Positions 21,934-31,400 of a DNA stretch of 64,000 bases are shown here, one piece after another. Positions within the stretch are counted from its first letter, which is position 1. Every line of letters begins with the position of its first letter. The notes under the pieces were generated by a model. The model had not been told where the DNA came from. It saw only the letters and a program-made list of their open reading frames with translations, and ran no database searches. Source of the stretch: Halobellus limi (lineage in GTDB: Archaea > Halobacteriota > Halobacteria > Halobacteriales > Haloferacaceae). The position numbers and the translations under genes were made by a program. The stretch is from positions 1,116,001 to 1,180,000 of the forward strand of contig NZ_CP031311.1 in NCBI RefSeq assembly GCF_004799685.1. The letters are read 5' to 3'.

Positions 21934-22635
21934 TCACGACACCAGCGCCGCGGCGCGGTCGAGATCCTCGGGAGTGTTCACGTTGACGCGGTCACCGGCC
22001 TCGACCGTCTCGAACGTGTACCCCGCGTGGAGCAGTAGCCCGACTGCCTCGCTTAGTTGGTACTCCCCCTCGGCTGTGGGCCGAAGGAGTCGACACGCGC
22101 GGAAGATCTCCGGTGGCAGCACGTAACACCCTGTCGTGACCAGCGTCGACGGCGCCTCGTCCGGCTTCTCGACGATTCCGGTGACCGTCCCGTCGTCGAG
22201 TTCGAGCACGCCCGTCGTCCGCGCGACCTCGCGCGAGACCGACTCGACCGCGAGCGCGCCGTCGACGCCGGGTGAGTCGGCCGCCTCGACGACCGGGTCG
22301 AGCGCGTCCGCGAAGACGTTGTCCCCGTTCACGAGCAGGAACCGCTCGTCGACGTGCGGTTCGGCCTGCAGCACCGCGTGACCGAGCCCTAGCCGCTCGC
22401 GCTGGTGGACGTACGTGAGGGGTACGTCGCGGTAGGCGTCGCCGAACCGGTCGACGATCTGTGCGCCCTCGTAGCCGACGACGACCACCAGTTCGGTGAC
22501 GCCGGCGTCGATCGCCGCGTCGAACGCGTACGCGAGAAGCGGTCGCTCGGCCACCTCGACGAGGCCCTTGGGCCGCTCGTCGGTCAGCGCGCCGAGTCGC
22601 GTGCCCCGCCCGGCGGCCGGCACGAGTCCCTGCAT
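21934..22635 (-). CDS. Sugar-1-phosphate nucleotidyltransferase, AglF-like paralogue
   Basis: 233 residues from ATG 22635 (MQGLVPAAGRGTRLGALTDE), which restores the standard nucleotidyltransferase start. GRGTRLGALTDERPKGLVEV is the triphosphate-binding signature, LLVNGDNVFADAL the metal segment, and EGEYQLSEAVGLLLHAG parallels the AglF-type protein at 15149. No beta-helix domain follows, so it is a short form. It probably activates glucose-1-phosphate or a related sugar for glycosylation. Compared with AglF it has 'PAAG' for 'LAAG' at the N-terminus and shorter loops, so specificity may differ. It lies next to the AglJ-like gene but with a 220-base gap. Confidence 0.85.
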   Translation of the reverse strand: MQGLVPAAGRGTRLGALTDERPKGLVEVAERPLLAYAFDAAIDAGVTELVVVVGYEGAQIVDRFGDAYRDVPLTYVHQRERLGLGHAVLQAEPHVDERFLLVNGDNVFADALDPVVEAADSPGVDGALAVESVSREVARTTGVLELDDGTVTGIVEKPDEAPSTLVTTGCYVLPPEIFRACRLLRPTAEGEYQLSEAVGLLLHAGYTFETVEAGDRVNVNTPEDLDRAAALVS

Positions 22636-22855
22636 AGGACAGCGTCGACTCGCCAGTGTCCTCAAATCAACGGTGCCGCCGGGAGGCGAGCGACGGAGAA
22701 CGGACCACCCGATGCGACGGATGGACGTCCGGGGATCAGCCGGAACTGAGAGACTGAGGCGTTCGTCGACGAGAGACGACCCTCAGAAGTCGACGGCGGA
22801 TGTCGGAACGCCGAGATAGGCGACCAGAAGCGGGACCGACGAGTCTCAAAAACGC

Positions 22856-24082
22856 CTACTCGCGGTTCGCGATCGCGCTCATAAAGAACGCGTTGAAGAC
22901 GATCTGCACGCCCAGGACGATCGCGGTGAACGCCACGACGTCGCCGATCACCATCGGCAGTTGGGTGAAGCCCGTCTGGGCCCACTGGACGACCAGCCAG
23001 GTGGCGTAGACGGCCCCGCCGGTGAACACTATCAACCCCAGCGTGGACATCCGTTCGAGCGTCAGGTGCTCGACGATGGTCTCCGTGAGCACGTCGTTCG
23101 GGCGTTGGATCGGATCGCTCGCGATGGTCGCGAACGCACCCATAATGCTCACCTGAAAACCGACGAGCGTCAGCAACGACCCCGCGATGGCCGTGTGGAT
23201 CCCGAACGAGGTGCTGCCGAGTGAGATATCGCTGAAGGCCAAAAGCAGGACGAGCAGTCCCAGGACGCCCATCACGGTCCCGGGGATCGAAAACAGATAC
23301 CCCGGGGCATTCAACAGCATAAAGCGGACGTGCCGCCACCCGTCGCGGAAGCTCTCCAGCGTCGCCTCGCCCTCGCGTTCGTGGTAGACGATCGGGATCT
23401 CCTCGATCGTGACGTCGCGAGCGCCGGCGTCCATAATCATCTCCGAGGCGAACTCCATCCCCGTCGTCTGGAGGTGCAACTCGTCGAGCATCCCCGCTCG
23501 GAACGCGCGGAATCCCGAGTGCGCGTCGCTGACGCCCGCGTCGTAGAAGACGTTCAGGAACTTCGTCAACAGGGGGTTCCCGACGTACTGGTGGAGCGCC
23601 GGCATCGCGCCCGGCTTGATGTCGCCCTCCAACCGACTGCCCATCACCATATCGGCCTCGCCACGAATGACCGGTTCGAGGAGTTTGGGGAACTGCTCGA
23701 AGTCGTACGTCGTGTCCGCGTCGCCGATGACGATGTAATCTCCCCGACAGTGTTCGAACGCGTACCGGTAGGCGTAGCCGTAGCCCGACTCTTCGGGTTC
23801 GACGACGATCGCGCCCAGTTCCCGGGCGATCTCCGGCGTGCGGTCCGTCGAGTCGTCGCTGATGATGACCTCGGTCGAATAGCCCGACTTCCGAATCGCT
23901 CGCTTCACCCGTTCGATGCACTCGCGGATGCCCGCCTCTTCGTTCATCGTGGGCATCACGATGCTGACCATCGGGTCGATCTCGCTGTCCGCGCCGAGTA
24001 GGAGGTCCGTCTCGGGTACCGTCGTGTCTTCGTCGTGCTGTACCTCGCCGCGCTGCTGGTTCTGAACCTCTGTTGATGCCAT
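22856..24082 (-). CDS. AglJ-like dolichyl-phosphate hexosyltransferase (GT2) with C-terminal membrane domain
   Basis: 408 residues from ATG 24082. After an acidic N-terminal 35 residues the GT2 catalytic domain begins (MVSIVMPTMNEEAGIRECIE). Key parts are SDDSTDRTPEIARELGAIVV, the GDADTTYDF DxD site, GSRLEGDIKPGAMPALHQYV and DAHSGFRAFR. This closely resembles haloarchaeal AglJ, which charges dolichol phosphate with the first sugar of the N-glycan. Past residue 265 there are four hydrophobic segments; Haloferax AglJ as I recall it is shorter (about 300 residues), so the membrane part may make this a related dolichol-phosphate transferase. It probably works with the sugar-nucleotide enzymes at 15149 and 21934. 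Confidence 0.82.
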   Translation of the reverse strand: MASTEVQNQQRGEVQHDEDTTVPETDLLLGADSEIDPMVSIVMPTMNEEAGIRECIERVKRAIRKSGYSTEVIISDDSTDRTPEIARELGAIVVEPEESGYGYAYRYAFEHCRGDYIVIGDADTTYDFEQFPKLLEPVIRGEADMVMGSRLEGDIKPGAMPALHQYVGNPLLTKFLNVFYDAGVSDAHSGFRAFRAGMLDELHLQTTGMEFASEMIMDAGARDVTIEEIPIVYHEREGEATLESFRDGWRHVRFMLLNAPGYLFSIPGTVMGVLGLLVLLLAFSDISLGSTSFGIHTAIAGSLLTLVGFQVSIMGAFATIASDPIQRPNDVLTETIVEHLTLERMSTLGLIVFTGGAVYATWLVVQWAQTGFTQLPMVIGDVVAFTAIVLGVQIVFNAFFMSAIANRE

Positions 24083-24547
24083 TCTCGATTGTCTCGTGGC
24101 GATGGTCGTACGTTCCAAGCGGTGATCGCCGTCCCCACGCTTTTCCGCGCCCCACTACCTCTGGCCCTTCCACGTTGGAAGACGCCGACGCGCCCGCGTC
24201 GACCCACCCTGTGGGCAACGTGTCACTACCGTATGCAATAGGAGATGCACATAAAGGTGTTTCTCTCCCAACCCTTTTCGCGGGCGGTTTCTTTCAGGTA
24301 AATACATTATAGACGCCCTCAGCTCGGCGATCTCGTGACGAGGTCGGCACCGGGATCCGTCCCGGTTGGTGAGTCACTCCCGGGGTACGACCGGATTCCG
24401 GAGTCGTTCCGTTCGCGTTAGCCGACACTCTCTCCACGGCTGAGGATGTGAGAGTCCGCTCCGAAGGTGTCGGAATACGGGCAGAGAGGAAAAAAAGTAA
24501 GAGGGGGAATAAAAGTCCGCCGCGTTTCACCACCGTATCGACGACGG
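24083..24547. other. Intergenic region upstream of the AglJ-like gene
   Basis: 465 bases without a credible gene. It must hold the promoter of the AglJ-like gene near 24083-24130 and the 3' flank of the ABC permease operon. A purine-rich run (about 24485-24510) follows the permease stop. I see no repeat or RNA gene. Confidence 0.4.
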
Positions 24548-25777
24548 TCAGCTCAACTCTTCCAGCGGCGAGAGCCGCGAGACGCGCCAGCCCGCGACGA
24601 GCGCCCCGCCGATGCCGATCACGAGCGCGACGGCGATCCCGGCGAGGAGGATCCGCGGTTGGACGCTCACCACGTTCTCGAAGCCGACGACCGTCTCGGC
24701 GACGACGTTCAACACGCGGATCGCCGGAACGGTCAACGCGGCTCCGAGGAGGCCGCCGGCGAGGCTGAGGAGGATCGCCTGCGTCCCGACCACGCCGACG
24801 AGCGTCGAGGCGGTCGCGCCCTGCGCGCGCAGGGCCGCAAGAATCCGCCGCTGCTGGTAGACCAACGAGAGCAGGAGGTTCGTTGTCAGCGCGATGCCGG
24901 CGATCGCCGCCAGGACCACGAGGCTGCCGCCCGCGGCGAGCAACACCGCCTGCCGTTCGAGCGTCGCCTGCAACTGCTCGCGGTTGGTCCGGACGTCGTA
25001 CTCCGGATACGCCGCTTGGAGGTCGCGTTCGACCCGGGCGACGTCGGCGTCGTCCGCCACGTCGACGGTGATCATCGTTGCCTTGTCGTTGGCCGTCTGG
25101 CCGGTGAGCTCCTGCAGTTCGCTCAGGTGCAACACGACTGTCGGCGTCCCGAGGAACCGCGAGAACGTCGGTGAGACGCCTACGATCCGGAACTCGTTGT
25201 TCCGGGCGCCGCCGATCGAGCCGCCGATGTAGAGCGTGTCGTTGACGCCGACGTCGTAGAGCTCGGCCGTCTGGGGAGAGATGACGACCTCGTGGGTCAT
25301 CGGGCCGTCGTAGGTGCCGTCCGCGTAGTGCGTGTCTCTCGAAGAGAATCCCGAGCCCTCCGTGATCCGGACCGATCCGCCCCGGGCGGGCGCGCCGGTG
25401 CCGATGAGCGTGTCGAACTCCGAGCCGTTCGCGGAGATGTACACCGTCTGGAAGGCCAGCGGGACCGCGGTGTTCACGTCCTCGCGCGCCGAGATGTTCT
25501 CGGCCATCGGATGCGCGTCGTAGACGGTGTTCTCGAAGCCGCCGACGCTCCCGGGCGAGAGCTGAACCGGGCCGCCGGTGACCCACAGGTCCCGCCCCGA
25601 CTCGTCGAACTTCTCTTCGCCGGTCTCGATGACGCCGAGCCCGACGCTTCCGAGTAGCGTCATCGAGAGCACCGCCAGGCAGATTCCTATGACTGCGAGA
25701 ACCGTCCGCCCGCGGTCGTGTCGCAGCTGCTGGACGGCGATGCCGACCACGGCCCGGAGTTTCGAGAGCAGCCACAT
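24548..25777 (-). CDS. MacB/FtsX-type ABC transporter permease, last gene of a three-gene operon
   Basis: 409 residues. One N-terminal membrane helix (TVLAVIGICLAVLSMTLLGS) is followed by a large extracytoplasmic MacB-PCD-like domain (residues 60-260), then three membrane helices near residues 280-400 (LAAIAGIALTTNLLLSLVYQ, ILLSLAGGLLGAALTVPAIR and the last hydrophobic segment) with the FtsX signature LRAQGATAS. This 1+3 topology fits mechanotransmitters that couple ATP hydrolysis to extraction or export of lipoproteins, peptides or small molecules. Its ATG shares one base with the stop of the upstream permease (TGATG), so translation is coupled. Substrate unknown. Confidence 0.87.
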   Translation of the reverse strand: MWLLSKLRAVVGIAVQQLRHDRGRTVLAVIGICLAVLSMTLLGSVGLGVIETGEEKFDESGRDLWVTGGPVQLSPGSVGGFENTVYDAHPMAENISAREDVNTAVPLAFQTVYISANGSEFDTLIGTGAPARGGSVRITEGSGFSSRDTHYADGTYDGPMTHEVVISPQTAELYDVGVNDTLYIGGSIGGARNNEFRIVGVSPTFSRFLGTPTVVLHLSELQELTGQTANDKATMITVDVADDADVARVERDLQAAYPEYDVRTNREQLQATLERQAVLLAAGGSLVVLAAIAGIALTTNLLLSLVYQQRRILAALRAQGATASTLVGVVGTQAILLSLAGGLLGAALTVPAIRVLNVVAETVVGFENVVSVQPRILLAGIAVALVIGIGGALVAGWRVSRLSPLEELS

Positions 25778-27009
25778 CAGCCGAGCACCTCCAGGACGTC
25801 CGTCCGGCGGGTGAGCCAGACGGGATAGATCGAGGCCGCGGCGGCGATGAGGACCGCGACCGCTCCCGCCGCGCCGACCAGGATCGGATCGAAGACGGCG
25901 ACCGACTGGACGCCGAGGTACCGCGTCGCGAGCGCGTTCGTCGCCGCGATGCCGCCGACCCCGAGCGCGATCCCGACGACGGTGCCACAGAGCGTCAGGA
26001 TGAACGTCTCGGCGACGACGAGGAACGCCTGCGAGCGCGTCCGGTAGCCGATGGCGGCCAGGACGGCGAGTCGCCGGCGGTCGGCGTGCAGTTCGAGGCC
26101 CATCATCGTCGCGACGAAGAGCGTGCCGACGACGACCGCGGTCAGCACGGCCGTCAGCGCGACCGCGACGGGGAGACTCGACGTCGAGACGCTTTGTTCG
26201 GCGAAGCCGCTCTTCGTGATCACCGACGACTGCGGGTAGAGCGCTTCGAGTTCGGATCTAACCCCGGCGGAGGTCGTGCTCACGAGGATCTGATCGGCCG
26301 GGTCGCCCGCGGTCGCGCCCGTGATTGCCTGAAGTTCGCTCTGGTGGACGACGACGATGGGCAGCGGGCCCGCCCCGGTGTTGTAGCTGCCCGTCGAGAC
26401 GTTCTCGACGTGCAGCGATCGGTTCGAACCCTGTCGCGGCGTCGCCAGCGGATCCCCCCCTTCCAGCGCCAGCAGCTCGGCGGCCGGTCCGCTCGCGACG
26501 ACCTCGCCGGTCCACTCGCCGTCGTAGGTCCCGTTCGCGTAGTAGGGATCGCCCGGCGTCAGCGCCGCCGTCGAGACGCCGAGGACCTCCCGGTCGCCGC
26601 CGTCGGGGATGACGCCCGCGACGAGCACGAATTCCGACGTATCTGAGGCGGGCGCCCGCAACTGCACCACCCGGAGCAACACGGGCGTCGCGTACTCCAC
26701 CTGTGGGTTCCGGTTCAATCGGGCGGTGACGTCGTGTGTTCCGCCGAGCTGGGGGCCGTCGACCGAGACGGCGATCGAGGAGGCGGTCCGGTCCTCCGGG
26801 ACGATCCAGTAGTCGACGTCGTCGCCCTGGATCGCCGACTGGGAGGCGAGGCCGAGCGCGACGCCGCCGACGGTGACCATCACCATAATCGCGATCGCGA
26901 CGCCGAGGACGCTCACCGCGAGCTGTTTGCCCTCGCCGCGGCGGAACCGACCGGCGAGTCGCCCGAGCGCGACGCCGAGGAGCCCGGCGTAGCGGTGTCT
27001 GCTACCCAT
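25777..27009 (-). CDS. MacB/FtsX-type ABC transporter permease
   Basis: 410 residues, same plan as its downstream partner: N-terminal helix (QLAVSVLGVAIAIMVMVTVG), extracytoplasmic domain to about residue 265, and three C-terminal helices including AVALTAVLTAVVVGTLFVAT and LTLCGTVVGIALGVGGIAAT. The FtsX-like LAAIGYRTRSQ is present. The two permeases differ enough to be a heterodimer, as in LolCE. The start overlaps the 3' end of the ATPase gene by 8 bases. Both permeases carry a conserved 'YYANGTYDG' or 'HYADGTYDG' motif in the external domain, which supports common ancestry. Confidence 0.87.
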   Translation of the reverse strand: MGSRHRYAGLLGVALGRLAGRFRRGEGKQLAVSVLGVAIAIMVMVTVGGVALGLASQSAIQGDDVDYWIVPEDRTASSIAVSVDGPQLGGTHDVTARLNRNPQVEYATPVLLRVVQLRAPASDTSEFVLVAGVIPDGGDREVLGVSTAALTPGDPYYANGTYDGEWTGEVVASGPAAELLALEGGDPLATPRQGSNRSLHVENVSTGSYNTGAGPLPIVVVHQSELQAITGATAGDPADQILVSTTSAGVRSELEALYPQSSVITKSGFAEQSVSTSSLPVAVALTAVLTAVVVGTLFVATMMGLELHADRRRLAVLAAIGYRTRSQAFLVVAETFILTLCGTVVGIALGVGGIAATNALATRYLGVQSVAVFDPILVGAAGAVAVLIAAAASIYPVWLTRRTDVLEVLG

Positions 27010-27733
27010 CGCTCACGAGGCGTCCGTCGCGGAGCCGGAGGACCCGGTCGGTCTCTTCGAGCACGCGTTCGTCGTGGGAGGCGACGACGACCGCGCGGTC
27101 GTCGGTGCTCGCGCGCAGCACCCCGATGATTCGATCGCCCGTCTCGGTGTCGAGTTCGCCGGTGGGCTCGTCGGCGATCAGCACTTCTGGATCCGTCGCG
27201 AGCGCGCGGGCGATCGCGACGCGCTGTTGCTCGCCGCCGCTCAGCTCGCCCGGCTTGTGGGTCGTTCGGTTGTCGAGACCGACGCGACCCAGGAGGTCCG
27301 TCGCCGTCTCGCGGCGGGTCGACTTGCCGACGCCGTACTCGACGAGCGGCAGCGCGACGTTGCCGCGCGCGGAGATCGACGGCAGCAGATAGAAGTGCTG
27401 GAAGACGATGCCGACGTGCTCCAACCGAAGTCGCGCGCGGCGCTGTTCGGAGAGTCCCGTCGTTTTCGTCCCGGCCAGCGTCACCTCGCCCTCGCTTGGC
27501 GTGTCGAGGCCGGCGAGCAGGTGCAGCAGAGTCGACTTGCCGCTCCCGCTGGGGCCGGCGATCCCGACGAACTCGCCGGGGCGGATGTCTACGGAAACTC
27601 CTTCGAGGGCCGTTACCGTCGGATGCGTCTGCCTGGAGAATCTGGATTCTGAGCCGCGCGTGTACTCTCGCGTCACGTCGCGGCAGGCGACGACTTGGGG
27701 TCGTTCGGAGGGCGTCTGGGCGGCCTCTGCCAT
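27002..27733 (-). CDS. ABC transporter ATP-binding protein (LolD/MacB type)
   Basis: 243 residues from ATG 27733 (MAEAAQTPSERPQVVACRDV); the longer frame has no family support. Walker A is GPSGSGKST (residues 60-68), Q-loop in GIVFQHFYLLPSISARGNVA, signature LSGGEQQRVAIARAL, Walker B VLIADEPTGELD, and the switch His in VVVASHDERVL. It is typical in length and sequence for the LolD/MacB/FtsE class. First gene of the operon with two permeases, powering them from the cytoplasmic side. Located beside the giant surface-protein gene, so a role in envelope traffic is plausible but inferred. Confidence 0.93.
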   Translation of the reverse strand: MAEAAQTPSERPQVVACRDVTREYTRGSESRFSRQTHPTVTALEGVSVDIRPGEFVGIAGPSGSGKSTLLHLLAGLDTPSEGEVTLAGTKTTGLSEQRRARLRLEHVGIVFQHFYLLPSISARGNVALPLVEYGVGKSTRRETATDLLGRVGLDNRTTHKPGELSGGEQQRVAIARALATDPEVLIADEPTGELDTETGDRIIGVLRASTDDRAVVVASHDERVLEETDRVLRLRDGRLVSDG

Positions 27734-28466
27734 CGTGTATTCTGAGTGTACCTTTGTGCGTATATAATCTCTGCGAGGCGGTGATCCCGTCTCGAAAGGA
27801 TAACCACAACGAACGTAGCCTCGTATGCGCGATCGGGATACGACAACGGGGTCGACCACCAGAACCGTATACTCATCCTACACGTTGTATTCTCACGGCG
27901 TCGTCGATCTGGAGCCTCTAATTTCGTCTGTTGATACTCAAGGTACAGGTGTCGTGTAGAATCGCTGAAACGGGATTACACGGAATATATAGCTGATACA
28001 AACATTGATATTGGGAAGGAATTACCATATTAATTACCCATCTTATACTATATCAAAAATATGATTACTACGGGTAAAACCGTCTTCGATATTGGGTCGG
28101 TCGCCCTTCGATCGGCTGTGTCCGGAGTGGTTATCGATTTCCTTCGATAGGTCTCAGAGCGACTTGGGGAGCCGTCGAAACGAGATGTAGATTCTCTAAT
28201 CAGGGCGAGGCAGAAACAGCGTATCTATGACTTCTCGACCCGAATATGAGCCAATACAGAAAACGATACGGTACGAAACTTGGACTGTCGTGTACGTAGT
28301 AATATCCGCATAACGTGACTTCCTCGATGAAAAATACCGCGACACTTCCCGACGGCTGGACCCGGTCGAACCACATCAACTACGAGGGGCCGAGTAACCT
28401 ATAATTAACCGAGACACTTCGGTCGAGCAAAACAATTATGTCACTACGTTAGGAATACGAGTGCAT
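27734..28466. other. Long A+T-rich intergenic region before the giant surface-protein gene
   Basis: 733 bases with no supported gene. The part from about 27955 to 28110 is clearly richer in A+T than its surroundings ('attaattaccc', 'atactatatc'). Close to the giant gene, 'cctataattaacc' (about 28396-28408) is a candidate TATA element, implying a leader of roughly 30-40 bases. Divergent promoters for the ABC operon (left end) and surface gene (right end) are expected. I saw no tRNA, IS or hairpin of note. Confidence 0.5.
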
Positions 28467-31400
28467 ATGAGCCCATTGGGTGGGAACCAATTTTTCGCTG
28501 CCGTCTTTGCCTTCCTCATGATCACTTCCGGGATGACCTCGGGCGTGGTCGCTGCAGAGGAACCTGCAGACGGTTTCGAGCGAATCGACGATAGCGAGAC
28601 AGTACAGCAAATGGGGGGGAGCAATACGACGCTCAACTTCTCCGTACAGACGTCTTCGGCTAGTGGGGTAGAAACCTACGATGCCACAGTAAACGGTGAG
28701 ATCGACAACCTCACTACAGACTCCGTCGAGGTGTACTTCGAGTGGCGCCCCGAGTCTGAATCCGAGTACCGGAGGACAGAGAGTCAGACTATTTCTGATA
28801 ACGGAACGTTCAACGAGACGCTGACGTTCCTCGATCCGGGAACGACGTTCGAGTACCGCGCCGTTGCCGAATCCGAAAATGGGCGCGGTGAAGGAGATAT
28901 TGATACGTTCACCACCTCTGATGTAGATATTGCTACTCAAGAGTTCACCCAGGCACCTAACACCGACAACATATACCTGTTTAATTTGTTTTTCCAGGGA
29001 TTACAGGTTGAAGTCGACGATTCCGAGGTAGGAATGCAGACTGACGTCCCGGAGGTGCAACTCGAGGCCGGCGGGCTCTCCCCGAGCGTGTATCCCAATG
29101 AGAAGGGAACCATTCCTGTACACAACGAGGACGAAACACTCCAATTTGATTTTGAAGGTGGTGACACCCTTCAGCCATTTAGTGGGTCACAGGCCGACAT
29201 CGTCGCGGTAAAGACCGATTCATCTGAGGGGCTCGATACGTTCTCACAGATTTCACAACTTGAGGACTTTCTCAACGACGAGGATTCAACTGTCGAAGTA
29301 TTCGAGACCACGACTATCGGTGACGGTGAGCAGATTACGTACGATCTACAGGCCGATGGTCGTGGCAGCGGCAACTATGTCTTCTTAGCGGTCAACAATG
29401 GTAGTGTCAGTGTCGACGACACTGGAAACGTCACGTTAGACAACGTGCGCGTCGTCGGACTTGACTTCGCTGTCGTCCAAGACGGGGAATCGACCGTTGA
29501 TACGTCGCGGCAGGACTCCGATTACCCGGCCCCGGAATACCGTCCGGGAGAGAACGTGACTGTCGAAGCCGAGGCCGCGTTATCCGGTCAAGGTGAGATC
29601 ACGCAGGCGGTCATTCTGTACGATGAAAATGATCTCGGTGACGAAACGGTAACTGCTGTAATCAGCGATCTTTCCAACGTCGATCCCAACAATATCACGG
29701 TCGAATCGAGTATATCCGGGTTCGAGGGGGTTCGTCGAGTCGAAGAGGGTTCCACGTTAATGGGAGAGGATCTCGGTGAACGTGATGAAACAGGTGTCTT
29801 CACTGTCGACGACGCGTTCCGCTTCATCGGCGGAAACATTGGTGATCGGCTCACCGACAACCCTGATGCAGAGGTCCAAAACGCCTCGATAGTCGCAAAA
29901 GCGAATACGGGAACGGAGACGACTTTCGAGATCGGAACCTTCGAGAACTTCTCCACTGGCCAATATTCGGTCATTCACATCGCCGAGAACAACGAAACTG
30001 GCGAAGTCTACACGAACAAAGAATCGGTCACGCTGACTGAAGAGCTTGATCCGTGGGCGACCGTCGAAATCGATGAGGAGGATTCGGATCTCAACGTCGT
30101 AGACGGTGAAGAGATCGTCATCAACGCGACGGTGACTAATATTGGTAACGGGACGGTCAATGATACGGCTGATTTGTACTTTGACGGTAATCAGGTTGTC
30201 ATCGGGGGATCACTTGGTAGCCCAGAATATGAACAAGAGGGCATCAACCTCTCTGCCGGGGAGTCACAACAGATATCACTAGTGTATGACACAGATGAGG
30301 ATGTTGGCGGTTACTTTGATAACGTACCTGAAACCGTAACAGCAGAAATTCGAACTCCCAACGGTACCGATTCAACCACCGTTCGAGTCGGCGATCAGGG
30401 AGCAAACTTCTCTGTTGATATTGATGGAGGAGCCTCCGACGACGAGGTAACCCAGGGAGATAACCTGACAATAGTCTCGGACATCACGAATGACGGAGAC
30501 ATCTCCGGGACGCAAACGATCGAAGCGGAATTCGGAGGAGCGACTGAATCCACGGAAATATCGGTTGATCCCGGCACGACCGAAACGGTCGAATTCACCT
30601 TCGAGAACGTGGAGGTCGACGCTGACACCTACGAGGTGAACGTCAGCTCCGAAAACGACTTCGCCACCACCGACGTCACGGTCAACCCCGGACCGAACTT
30701 CGTCGTCGGTCCGCTTGAGACGGACGACACGGTCACAGCGGGCGAAGATATCTCGGTGAACACGACCGTCGAAAACACCGGCGGCGCGGAGGGAACCCAG
30801 GACGTCGAATTCCTGTTCAACGGCACGGTCGTCGAGACCAGATCGGACGTCACGATCGGTTCCGGTGCGTCACAGGAGTTCAACTTCACTGTGCCCACGT
30901 CTGAAGCCGATGCCGGTAGTCGCGACGTGACTGTGCGCACGGCGGACGATACGGCAACTCAGAGCGTGACGATCCTCGGCCCGCCTGAGTTCCAAGTCGA
31001 AATCGACGGGGACGCTTCCAACGACACCGTCGTTCCCGGTGGAACCGCGACGATCGTCGCGAACGTGACCAACTTCGGCGGCCAGTTCGCCGAACAGGAC
31101 ATCACGCTGGAACACAACAGTGACCAGGTCAAGAGTAAGAGCCTCGGGCTGGAACCCGGCGAGTCCGGGTCGGTCACGTTCGAGTACCAGGCCGACGGCG
31201 CTACCCCCGGTGAACCTCTCACTTTCGCTGTCGCCAGCGAGGACGACACCGCCGATTGGTCGGTGTCGGTCGTCCAAGACGCCACCTTCGACGTGGCGAT
31301 CACCGAACCGGCCGAAGGCGCTGAATTCGTGGCCGGCGAAGACACGATCACGGTCACGGCAAACGTCGAGAATGTCGGTGACCTGTCCGATAGCCAGGAC

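Noticed and set aside
22662-24218. 518-residue minus frame over the AglJ-like gene
   Set aside because: Arg/Asp/His-rich shadow with no domain; the AglJ-like frame has all GT2 motifs.
24294-25988. 564-residue minus frame over the ABC permease
   Set aside because: Low-complexity Arg-rich shadow frame; the permease frame shows membrane helices and FtsX features.
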